From Chlorogloea purpurea SAG 13.99 (lineage in GTDB: Bacteria > Cyanobacteriota > Cyanobacteriia > Cyanobacteriales > Microcystaceae), in assembly GCA_016903695.1 (NCBI GenBank), contig JADQBB010000027.1:1-60245 (forward strand): a stretch of 60,245 bases of DNA, read 5' to 3'. Positions within the stretch are counted from its first letter, which is position 1; every line of letters begins with the position of its first letter. Position numbers and translations under genes: made by a program. The notes under the pieces are model-generated. The model was given only the letters and a program-made list of their open reading frames with translations. It was not told where the DNA came from and ran no database searches. Positions 20,217-28,264 of this stretch are shown in pieces.

Positions 20217-20882
20217 ATGAGTTCGATCAGTAGCAAACAACCTTTAACGAGGGTTAGTTCGATCTGTGCGATCGCCACGCTTTTTTTCCTATCGTTAACT
20301 ACCCGAACTCTCGCCCATCACGCCTTGGGTGGCCGTTTACCGGTGAATGGTTTCGAGGGTTTCTTCTCCGGTTTAGCCCACCCGATAATCGGCTTGGATC
20401 ATTTTGCCTTCGTGGTAGCGAGTGGTTTATTAGCGGTGGGATTAGAAAATGGGATATTGATCCCCGTGGCTTTTGTTTTCGCTACTTTGATGGGTACGGG
20501 TATCCATTTACAGAAGCTAGATTTATTCTCTCCAGAACTGATGATCGCGCTCTCCGTGATCACCTTCGGTTTGCTACTATCGCTCAAGTCCCGTTTTTCA
20601 GGTAACTCTAATCTGTATACGATCGGACTCGCCACTTTAGGAATCATCGCCGGTGTATTTCACGGTTACGCTTATGGTGAATCTATAGTAGGAGCGCAGA
20701 TGACTCCTTTAGTCTCTTATCTGGCTGGTTTCGCCTTGATTCAATTGGCTATCGCCTGTGGGGCCTTCTTCGGTGGTAGGCTAATTAAAGAGAAGTTCGC
20801 CAATAAATCCGTTAATGTTATGCAATTTTTAGGTTTATTGATAGCGGGAGTTGGAGGTGTATTCTTGATGGGAATTAAATAG
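20217..20882 (+). CDS. HupE/UreJ family membrane protein (probable Ni/Co permease)
   Basis: 221 residues with an N-terminal signal segment and about six membrane helices. The family signature HPIIGLDHF (about residues 57-65) carries the metal-coordinating His/Asp residues, and a further HGYAYGE motif is in the middle. HupE/UreJ proteins are secondary transporters for nickel or cobalt that supply urease or hydrogenase. No urease or hydrogenase genes are in the window, so the metal user is unknown. It follows the methyltransferase gene by 15 bp. Confidence 0.82.
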   Translation: MSSISSKQPLTRVSSICAIATLFFLSLTTRTLAHHALGGRLPVNGFEGFFSGLAHPIIGLDHFAFVVASGLLAVGLENGILIPVAFVFATLMGTGIHLQKLDLFSPELMIALSVITFGLLLSLKSRFSGNSNLYTIGLATLGIIAGVFHGYAYGESIVGAQMTPLVSYLAGFALIQLAIACGAFFGGRLIKEKFANKSVNVMQFLGLLIAGVGGVFLMGIK

Positions 20883-21029
20883 GGACTGAGTTTAAGCACG
20901 AAGATATAAAGACGGTTTCGTAGTTGGAACGATCGCTCACGAATCTTTTACCGATCTGCCACCAATAATACAATTCTTTTGTCCCCCGTCCTTTAAGGTA
21001 ATAGCGGAGGGTTAGAGATCGTTGTAATT

Positions 21030-23162
21030 ATGGGGTGGCTCAATAATATAAGTATTAAATCTAAATTAATCGTGATGCTGTTAATCGTGAGCGGCTGTTC
21101 GATTCTGGTCACGGCTTACATCGGTTATCGTAGCGGCAAGACCAACCTCACCGATCGGGTATTCAGTCAGCTAACGAGCGTCCGCGCCTCCAAAGCTTAT
21201 CAAATTCAATCCTATTTCCAAAATATACACAATCATACGGAAACATTGAGCGAGAATCCGGCGATTATCTCGGCTATGTCCCAGTTTACTAAGGCTTATA
21301 GACAATTACAAGCAGAAAATATTAATAATGAAGCTAAGGGCAAAATAAATAAATATTACGATGAGAAATTTTTAAAACGCTTGGTTAAAAGTGAAGGTGG
21401 CTCACCGATCGCAGAATTCTATACCCCTGAAAACTCCGCTTCTCAATACTTACAGTACCATTACATTGCCGATAATCCTCATGAAGTGGGAAAAAAACAA
21501 CTTTTAGTAGACCCGGAAGATGGCAGCGATTATAGCAAAGTACATAGTTTTTATCACCCGATTTTTCGCAATATTATCGAGAAGTTCGGCTACTACGATA
21601 TGTTCCTGATAGCGGACGATGGCACGGTAGTTTATACGGTTTTTAAAGAAACCGACTTCACTACAAATTTGACGACGGGGCCTTATAAAGATAGTAATCT
21701 CGCCCGTCTGAATACGATCGTGCAGAATGTGAAAGAGCGAAACTACTCGAAGGTAGTGGATTTCGCCCCCTATGCCCCCTCCTACGGGGCCCCCGCCGCC
21801 TTCATCGCCGCACCGATTTACGACAACTCCAAGTTAATAGGGGTGCTGGCTTTTCAATTGCCGGTAGATGAAATTAATAACGTGATGACGGGAAACGGAC
21901 AGTGGGAAGCTGACGGATTGGGGAAAAGCGGCGAAAGTTATCTAGTGGGGAGAGATGCTTTAATGCGATCGGTTTCTCGTTTCTTGGTGCAAGACCCGGA
22001 AGGCTATAAAAAGATCTTAAGGTCTCTGGGTACAGATGACGCGGTGATCAATCGCATCAGCGAATATAAAAGTTCCATCCTGCAGCAACCGGTACGCACA
22101 GAAGCCGTTGAATCGGCCCTGGAAGGTAAACAGGGAACAAAAATCATCGAAGATTACCGGGGTATACCCGTCCTCAGTTCCTACGCTCCCATAGAATTAG
22201 AAGGATTGGATTGGGTGATTCTCTCGGAAATCGATTTAGGGGAAGCTTACGCCCCCGTCTATTCCTTCACCAAGCAAATACTAATTTATGCCACCCTCCT
22301 CAGTCTGTTGGTGACTCTCATCGCGATGGCCCTTGCTTACTGGTTCGTCAAACCCATCAATCAACTCATCGGCAAAGCCCGCAAGGTGGCGGCGGGAGAA
22401 TTGGAGGCCGTGGCTACTATAGGGGGCGAGGATGAATTGGGAGAGTTAGCTAAATCTTTTAACGCGATGGTGAAAAGTTTACGAACGCAAACCAATTTGG
22501 TCAGGGAGAAAAGCCAAGAGAATGAACAATTGTTATTAAGTATATTTCCTTCTTCCATCGCTAAACGGCTCAAACGTGGTGAAAAAAATATCGCTGAAGA
22601 TGTGTCCAACGTGGCGGTTATTTTTGCAGATCTAACGGGATTCTCGAAACTATCAGCTAATTTAAACGCTCCCGAAATCCTCTCTATTCTCAATGATTTA
22701 TTCAGCGCTTTCGATGAGGCGGCGGAGAAATACGGTGTTGAAAAAATTAAAACTATCGCTCATAGTTATCTGGGGGTTTGTGGTCTATCGCTTCCCTATC
22801 TCGATCAAGAAAAAAGAGTGGCAGATTTAGCTTTAGAAATGCTGGTAATTCTCCGCCGATTCAACCAAGAGAAAAGTTTCGCTCTCAACGTCAGTATCGG
22901 CATCAATTCCGGTGATATAGTGGCGGGTATCGTGGGGCGCAATAAGTTCATATACGACGTTTGGGGCGATACGATCGATGTAGCGGGTGCTTTACGGGGT
23001 GCCTGCCCTCCAGGTGCGATCCTCGTATCGGAAGAAGTTCACCACCGCCTACACGATATTTATCAATTTGAATCTTTAACCCCGGTGGAAATTGACGGTA
23101 AAACGAAAGTGAAAGCTTGGCGATTACAGGGCTTTTCTCCCGCACCCATGAAGACGGCTTGA
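21030..23162 (+). CDS. Receptor-type class III nucleotidyl cyclase homologue with altered active site
   Basis: 710 residues: a membrane segment (about 10-30), a large extracytoplasmic dCACHE-type sensor (about 35-415), a second membrane segment (about 418-440), HAMP (about 440-495) and a CHD cyclase domain (about 525-705). The first metal Asp is present (D534 in FADLTGFS), but the usual GD before the YxxV segment reads AH (H578 in KTIAHSYLGVCGL), and the transition-state Asn/Arg region reads DVAGALR (D650). Two of the canonical catalytic positions are therefore changed. It may be an inactive regulator or make a product by another mechanism. A cyclic-nucleotide-domain MscS channel gene follows 8 bp downstream. 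Confidence 0.82.
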   Translation: MGWLNNISIKSKLIVMLLIVSGCSILVTAYIGYRSGKTNLTDRVFSQLTSVRASKAYQIQSYFQNIHNHTETLSENPAIISAMSQFTKAYRQLQAENINNEAKGKINKYYDEKFLKRLVKSEGGSPIAEFYTPENSASQYLQYHYIADNPHEVGKKQLLVDPEDGSDYSKVHSFYHPIFRNIIEKFGYYDMFLIADDGTVVYTVFKETDFTTNLTTGPYKDSNLARLNTIVQNVKERNYSKVVDFAPYAPSYGAPAAFIAAPIYDNSKLIGVLAFQLPVDEINNVMTGNGQWEADGLGKSGESYLVGRDALMRSVSRFLVQDPEGYKKILRSLGTDDAVINRISEYKSSILQQPVRTEAVESALEGKQGTKIIEDYRGIPVLSSYAPIELEGLDWVILSEIDLGEAYAPVYSFTKQILIYATLLSLLVTLIAMALAYWFVKPINQLIGKARKVAAGELEAVATIGGEDELGELAKSFNAMVKSLRTQTNLVREKSQENEQLLLSIFPSSIAKRLKRGEKNIAEDVSNVAVIFADLTGFSKLSANLNAPEILSILNDLFSAFDEAAEKYGVEKIKTIAHSYLGVCGLSLPYLDQEKRVADLALEMLVILRRFNQEKSFALNVSIGINSGDIVAGIVGRNKFIYDVWGDTIDVAGALRGACPPGAILVSEEVHHRLHDIYQFESLTPVEIDGKTKVKAWRLQGFSPAPMKTA

Positions 23163-23170
23163 GGTGATCC

Positions 23171-24640
23171 ATGAATAATGTTAATAATCAAAGTTTGATT
23201 TTACCTTGGTCGATCGCTTTAGTGATTCTTTTCCCGGCTTTGATTTTATTACTAGGTGAATTGGTTCACAGTTATGAAAAGCAAAATAGACCTTTAGCGG
23301 GAACTTTACGGATTATTCGTAACTTCTTGCTACCGGTTCTGGCTTTGATGATCTTCCTGCAAAAAGTGCTGGGATATAATCTCAGTAGCGATCTGGTTAA
23401 AGGTATACAAACTCTTTTTTGGATTTGTTTGATCCATGCTAGTTTATCCCTACTAAATGTCGTCCTTTTTGAACAGGCCCAAGGTAATACTTGGCGATCA
23501 AGAGTACCTAAATTATTAATCGACCTATCGCGATTATTTTTAATTACCGTGGGTATAGCGATCGTTTTAGCCACGGTTTGGAGCGCGGATCTAGCGGGAT
23601 TGGCGACGGCTTTGGGGGTGAGTTCGATCGTTATCGCCCTGGCTTTACAAGATACTCTCGGCAGTATCATGTCGGGAATCGCCCTGTTATTTGAAAGACC
23701 TTTTTCCGTGGGAGATTGGTTGAAAGTGGGGGATGTGGTGGGGCAGGTAATCGATATAAATTGGCGTGCGGTGAGGTTACAAACTTTAGAGAGGGAGATG
23801 ATCGTTATACCTCATAAATTGATCAGCAGCGAGATGGTACGTAATTTCAGTCAACCCCTACCCCTTCACGCGGAGAGATTCCGGGTGGGTTTTTCCTATC
23901 AAGATGCCCCCAATATGGCGAAACAGATCCTCAAAAGTACGGCTTTAGCCACCGAGGGAATTTTAAGCCACCCGGATCCGGAAATTTTTACTATTTCCTA
24001 CGATGACTCTTATATTACCTACGAGGTGAAATTTTTTATCGAGGATTACGGACATTTGGAAGAGATTCGCGATCGATTCGTCACCAGGGTTTGGTACGCT
24101 GCCCAGAGGAACAATCTCAATATTCCCTTTCCTATTCGTACCGTCTATCATTATCATGGTCCCACTTCCCAAGATAAAAAGTATTCTCAAAAAGTGGCTC
24201 AGAGTATGGAATCTATTCCCTCTTTCGTGCCTTTGGATAAGCAAGCCGATCCTTTAAAAAAATCTTCTGATAGGGTGATATTGCAGCATTTTGGCTCAGG
24301 AGAATACATTATTAAAGAAGGCGATGAAGGTCACGCTCTCTATATCATCGTATCGGGACAGGCGGCTTTACTGGTTGATGATATTAGTGAGCAAGAACAG
24401 CAAGTTTTAGAGTTAAATTCGGGAGAATTTTTTGGGGAAATGGCTTTATTTTCTGGGGAGAAAAGCCCGGTTTCAATTATGGCGATAGGTGACTTAGAAG
24501 TAATGACTTTGGGTTTAAATGTGGTCAATCAAATGATCGAGAGACAGCCAAGATTCGGGAGGGAAATCGGGCAGATATTAGAAGTGCGGCGGCGGGCGAT
24601 CGCTAATCTCGAATCTGGTTTAAAAAACGGGCACTTCTAA
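23171..24640 (+). CDS. MscS-type mechanosensitive channel with C-terminal cyclic-nucleotide-binding domain
   Basis: 489 residues: about five N-terminal membrane segments, the MscS pore-lining helix and beta domain (ADLAGLATALGVSSIVIALA, FERPFSVGDWLKVGDVVGQV), a cytosolic vestibule domain, and a CNBD at about 360-480 (GEYIIKEGDEGHALYIIVSG, FFGEMALFSGEKSPVSIMA). This is the bCNG architecture. In the phosphate-binding cassette the residue that normally is Arg (GExxLxxxxxRxA) aligns with Ser432, so classical cAMP phosphate contact is absent. It starts 8 bp after the cyclase-like gene with a good GAGGTGA ribosome site lying over that gene's stop, so the two are coupled. Confidence 0.88.
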   Translation: MNNVNNQSLILPWSIALVILFPALILLLGELVHSYEKQNRPLAGTLRIIRNFLLPVLALMIFLQKVLGYNLSSDLVKGIQTLFWICLIHASLSLLNVVLFEQAQGNTWRSRVPKLLIDLSRLFLITVGIAIVLATVWSADLAGLATALGVSSIVIALALQDTLGSIMSGIALLFERPFSVGDWLKVGDVVGQVIDINWRAVRLQTLEREMIVIPHKLISSEMVRNFSQPLPLHAERFRVGFSYQDAPNMAKQILKSTALATEGILSHPDPEIFTISYDDSYITYEVKFFIEDYGHLEEIRDRFVTRVWYAAQRNNLNIPFPIRTVYHYHGPTSQDKKYSQKVAQSMESIPSFVPLDKQADPLKKSSDRVILQHFGSGEYIIKEGDEGHALYIIVSGQAALLVDDISEQEQQVLELNSGEFFGEMALFSGEKSPVSIMAIGDLEVMTLGLNVVNQMIERQPRFGREIGQILEVRRRAIANLESGLKNGHF

Positions 24641-24662
24641 AAGGAATCGGGGTACGGTCATC

Positions 24663-25274
24663 TTAGTACTGTACGATCGTGCCATCCAAGCTTCTCCATA
24701 GATACCATGTGGCCACGGTACGATAGGGCCGCCAGGGTTGCGCTAATTTTAACATATCGTCTCTGGTCATATATTTCCCGTAGTGCAGTTTGATGGCGTT
24801 AACTAAGCCTATATCCGTCAAGGGAAAAACATCGGGGCGGTGCAGGTGAAAAATCAGGAACATATCGGCTGTCCATTTCCCTATTCCCCTGATGGCTATT
24901 AATTGGTGCCTCACCTCGCTATCTTCCATATTGCACCATTTATCGGGGGTTAAACTGCCGGTTTTAAAAGCTAAGATAAGAGAGCCGATGTAACTAATTT
25001 TCTGACGGGATAAGCCGCACGAGCGCATTTCGTCTTCGGTCAATCTCGATAAGCTTTCCGCCGATATATCTCCGGTTTTTTCTGCTAATCTTTTCCAGAT
25101 AGCGTCCGCGGCTTTAATCGATATTTGTTGACCCACGATCGCTCTTACTAAAGTTAAAAAAGGGTTTTGATAATTGGTTAAATGTTCGTCGGGATAGGAA
25201 GATATTAGTTTATAAAGGACTCGATCGTGAGCGAGATGATCGAGCGCTTTTTCCCAATAGTAAGGTTTGGTCAT
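24663..25274 (-). CDS. DNA-3-methyladenine glycosylase II-like (AlkA family, HhH-GPD)
   Basis: 203 residues, matching the short AlkA-like glycosylases without the N-terminal AlkA/OGG domain. Visible are the VGQQISIKAADAIWKRL helix, the helix-hairpin-helix LIAIRGIGKWTADMFLIF, the Pro/Gly loop and the catalytic Asp in FPLTDIGLVNAI. It excises alkylated purines such as 3-methyladenine in base excision repair. The gene is convergent with the MscS gene (22 bp between stops). Confidence 0.88.
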   Translation of the reverse strand: MTKPYYWEKALDHLAHDRVLYKLISSYPDEHLTNYQNPFLTLVRAIVGQQISIKAADAIWKRLAEKTGDISAESLSRLTEDEMRSCGLSRQKISYIGSLILAFKTGSLTPDKWCNMEDSEVRHQLIAIRGIGKWTADMFLIFHLHRPDVFPLTDIGLVNAIKLHYGKYMTRDDMLKLAQPWRPYRTVATWYLWRSLDGTIVQY

Positions 25275-25365
25275 AGGAATATAAGCTTGCCGTTAATTAC
25301 GGGCAATTGGCAAAAATGCCCCTAACTCAAGCCTACATCTTCGAGATTTAAAATTCGCTCGTAAA

Positions 25366-26454
25366 TTATCCCAACCAGGATGGGTTCTGAGACGTACTAT
25401 CAAATTGATTGGTGGTTTTATAAAGCTCGTATCGTCCTTTGGCGGCGACTTCGCTCGTCCTGTTCAGTAAATCTGTAACTTGTTGCGCGGTCATCGGTTT
25501 AAAGGTACGTACCGCTTCTAAAGCTTGTTCGAGTAACTCCATGCTGTCAATGCCGGTGATTACTGTGGAGGTGGGTAAATTCATCGCGTAGTGAAGGCAT
25601 TCGATCGGTGTTACGGTATTGCTGCGTAAAATGTAAGAGTCGCCCATCGATTTCATCCCCAGTACGCCAATCTGCTCTTTTTCTAAAATAGGCAGGATTA
25701 TACTTTCAAAACTACGGAAATGAGCATCCATAACGTTAAGGGGCATCTGCACCGCGTCGAAGCGAAATCCGTTTTGAGCAGCCACTTCTAGCATTCTCTG
25801 GTGGACTAATGGATCTTTATGACCGGTAAAGCCGATATAACGGATCTTGCCCGCCTTTTTCGCTTCCATCAAAGCTTCCATCGCGCCCCCTTCGGCGAAA
25901 ATTCGATCGGGGTCTTCCATGCGGATAACTTCGTGGTGTTGCATCAGATCGATGGAATCGGTTTGTAGGGCTTTCAAGGATTCATCGATCTGCATCATGG
26001 CGGCCCCTTTCGTCCTACCGTCCAATTTGGTCATTAAAAAAACTTTGTCTCGATAACCGTTTTGGAGCGCTTTCCCCATCCACCTCTCGCTACGCCCATT
26101 ATGGTAGTCCCAAGAATTATCCATGAAATTAATCCCTCGATCGATGGCGCTGCGGATTAATTTCACGCTTTCTCCTTCTTCTTTCAGTCGTCCGATATGA
26201 TGCCCCCCTAAACCTATTACCGATACCTTTTCACCGGTACGACCTAGAGTTCTATATAACATTTCGCTATTTTGACCTTGAGCGGAGCGAGCCTTATTTG
26301 TGTCTTGGTTTTGTTGTTTAAGATTTTGTGAATTAGCGGGAACCGGTCTCAAAATTGTATCGGATACTGCTAAACCGGCGGCTACCAAACCAGAAGCTGA
26401 AGCTGTTTTCAATAAATTTCGTCTACTAATTTCCACGGTTGATACTATCTCCAA
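25366..26454 (-). CDS. Aldo/keto reductase with Tat-type signal
   Basis: 362 residues. The N-terminus has a twin-arginine signal (ISRRNLLKTASASGLVAAGL) and Ala-rich region, so it is probably exported folded with its NADP. The AKR barrel starts at about residue 65 (LYRTLGRTGEKVSVIGLGG). Expected catalytic residues can be placed: Asp in INFMDNSWDY, Tyr in the same segment, Lys in FLMTKLDG and His in DLMQHHEV. The cofactor-binding end (TVITGIDSMELLEQALEA) is present. The substrate is unknown; exported AKRs of this type are common in cyanobacteria and planctomycetes. Confidence 0.87.
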   Translation of the reverse strand: MEIVSTVEISRRNLLKTASASGLVAAGLAVSDTILRPVPANSQNLKQQNQDTNKARSAQGQNSEMLYRTLGRTGEKVSVIGLGGHHIGRLKEEGESVKLIRSAIDRGINFMDNSWDYHNGRSERWMGKALQNGYRDKVFLMTKLDGRTKGAAMMQIDESLKALQTDSIDLMQHHEVIRMEDPDRIFAEGGAMEALMEAKKAGKIRYIGFTGHKDPLVHQRMLEVAAQNGFRFDAVQMPLNVMDAHFRSFESIILPILEKEQIGVLGMKSMGDSYILRSNTVTPIECLHYAMNLPTSTVITGIDSMELLEQALEAVRTFKPMTAQQVTDLLNRTSEVAAKGRYELYKTTNQFDSTSQNPSWLG

Positions 26455-26608
26455 TAGTAGGATAATAAGACCGCTAATTTAGCATGGAAATTTAGTGACA
26501 AACATCTAACTATGGTCTAAGTGTGCCCTTTATCTCGGCGCTGAAGCGCAACTACGAACCATGTTATTAATACTATCAATAGGTATTTAGCTTAGTAGTT
26601 AAAATTTT

Positions 26609-26642
26609 ATAGGGGAAGTCGACTTCAGTTGACTTCCCCTAT
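26609..26642 (-). terminator. Strong hairpin downstream of the small membrane protein gene
   Basis: A perfect 12-bp stem, ATAGGGGAAGTC (26609-26620) against GACTTCCCCTAT (26631-26642), with a 10-base loop. It lies 50 bases after the stop of the minus-strand gene at 26692. Read on the minus strand it is followed by AAAATTTT. Confidence 0.55.
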
Positions 26643-26691
26643 GAGGCAGATTATTTATTCCAGCCAGCTATTCATTTTTAATAACTATTAA

Positions 26692-26925
26692 TTAGGCGAC
26701 AGGAAGATTTCTGCTCGCGTAAGCGTCGAGTCCGGTCGAAGGAACCCGATTTCCATAGTCTGTTTCTTGACCGGTAAAGGATACGGCTAATTTTTCAAAG
26801 GATTCTGAACGCCAGTTGCGATCGTGTATGGGTTTCGTTTGCTCCCCGCGGAAATAAGCTTGTGTTCCGATTAAGGCGGCGGCTATCCAACCTACTAAAA
26901 TTACTGCGCTAAGGATTAATAACAT
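26692..26925 (-). CDS. Small single-pass membrane protein, candidate photosystem II assembly factor Psb35
   Basis: 77 residues if translation begins at ATG 26925 (MLLILSAVILVGWIAAALIG); the longer frame to 26997 adds residues unlike a membrane protein start and is rejected. One N-terminal membrane helix is followed by a conserved hydrophilic tail (GTQAYFRGEQTKPIHDRNW, YGNRVPSTGLDAYAS). The GTQAYFRGEQ/KPIH pattern is what I recall for the cyanobacterial protein named Psb35, which stabilises the CP47 assembly module, but I cannot verify this here. Monocistronic, with a strong hairpin downstream. Confidence 0.6.
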   Translation of the reverse strand: MLLILSAVILVGWIAAALIGTQAYFRGEQTKPIHDRNWRSESFEKLAVSFTGQETDYGNRVPSTGLDAYASRNLPVA

Positions 26926-27079
26926 ATTGGTTAGCTCTTGTAAACTTCTATTAACTTTATGTAAATAAATATAACAACTTATTGCCTGAAAAGCCATGTA
27001 GTGATTTCCGCCCTACCTTCGTTGAACAGAGGTGGGCTAGCCTCGGGTGATGCGAAATTTAGCCTGCCGCACCACGAGC

Positions 27080-28099
27080 CTATAAAAATTGATCGAGAAT
27101 TCTACGCAGGTTGATACCTGCGGCCTCGTCAGAAAGATTTTCCCTAGTATATTTACCCGCTTCTCTGGCTAAAGAAGTTCGCAACCCTTCATCCGACCAT
27201 AACTGATCGATAGCACCTGCTAGCTCATCTACAGAATAAGCAGGAACTAATAGACCGTTCGCAGCATGGTCAATATAATCCTCTGAGCCAATGCAACGAG
27301 TGGCGATAACGGGTCGGCTCATACGCATGGCCTCGATAATAGTCACTTGACCGGCTGCGGTAGGATGGTCGACTAATGGTACGACATTTATTCTCGCTTC
27401 TTGGGCTAAACGATGGCATTGTTCAGGGGTGAGACCTGAAAGCACCTCTACATTAGCTGGGATATTCAAGCCTCTCAAAGCGTACTGGCTCGCCACAATC
27501 ACAGTTCTTATTTTAAGTTTTTCTACTGCCTTAAAAAATGTGGGATAATCGCGATTGGCCGACCCCATTGATAGTACAAAAGGCTTGTCCAAATCTTCCG
27601 ACGCTAATACTGGAATCTCCGCCCTTTGTAACGGAACAAACTCGAATTTACTCTGGGGAAGTTTCAGCCAATCACTGACGGTTTCACATTCCCTCCTCGA
27701 ATGAACAATAAATTTATCTATCCCTTGCAGGCAAAAATTAGCTAATCGTTGCTTTATCCCCGGATAAAGCGCACCGACATTAAAACACCAAGCCACAACT
27801 GCAGAATTCTTAGAGGAAAGGCGTTTGTGCAATCCCACCATATTGGCCATTTGAGGGAACACGGTGATACATCCACCATCTGCGCCGTGCCAAGCGTCCC
27901 CCCCTTGGTTCCAAAAAGTCAACCATTCCGCTAATGGGGTGTTTCGAGAGCTACGATTATGCCAACTTTGATGCGCTACATTTTTGCGTCGATAAATTTT
28001 TGTAAAAGAGTGCTGTCCTCCTGGAACAAAATCATCGAGCCATTGAGATTTTCCTAAATCACTTTCTTCAAAAAAGGGAGCAGCGATCGTCCAATGCAT
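27080..28099 (-). CDS. Glycosyltransferase, GT-B fold (family 1/4-like)
   Basis: 339 residues from ATG 28099 (MHWTIAAPFFEESDLGKSQW). The frame to 28117 uses TTG, and the GCGAGAG stretch suits ATG 28099 as ribosome site. The C-terminal half has the GT-B donor site: FVLSMGSANRDYPTFFKAVEKL, INVVPLVDHPTAAGQVTIIEAM and VIATRCIGSEDYI, where the Glu of VTIIEAM is the conserved EX7E-type residue. It transfers a sugar to an unknown acceptor. The gene is isolated between the Psb35-like gene and clpB. Confidence 0.8.
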   Translation of the reverse strand: MHWTIAAPFFEESDLGKSQWLDDFVPGGQHSFTKIYRRKNVAHQSWHNRSSRNTPLAEWLTFWNQGGDAWHGADGGCITVFPQMANMVGLHKRLSSKNSAVVAWCFNVGALYPGIKQRLANFCLQGIDKFIVHSRRECETVSDWLKLPQSKFEFVPLQRAEIPVLASEDLDKPFVLSMGSANRDYPTFFKAVEKLKIRTVIVASQYALRGLNIPANVEVLSGLTPEQCHRLAQEARINVVPLVDHPTAAGQVTIIEAMRMSRPVIATRCIGSEDYIDHAANGLLVPAYSVDELAGAIDQLWSDEGLRTSLAREAGKYTRENLSDEAAGINLRRILDQFL

Positions 28100-28264
28100 A
28101 ATTAATGTCTCTCGCAATTTTGCTGGAGTTGTTTTCTTCAGTGAAGAATTATAACACTTACTAGGATGGAGTTAAGGCTATAACTACAAAGACTGAAAAA
28201 AGTTCGTAGTCATATTTTTAGTCAAACTAAGAACTCAATATTTCCTAAATCTTTACGTGGTCGG

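Noticed and set aside
23171..24640. Ordinary cAMP-gated channel driven by the adjacent cyclase
   Set aside because: Key catalytic and phosphate-binding residues are altered in both proteins, so this cannot be assumed.
26998..27079. Possible small RNA between the Psb35-like gene and the glycosyltransferase
   Set aside because: GC-rich with some short complementarity, but no convincing promoter, hairpin or terminator.
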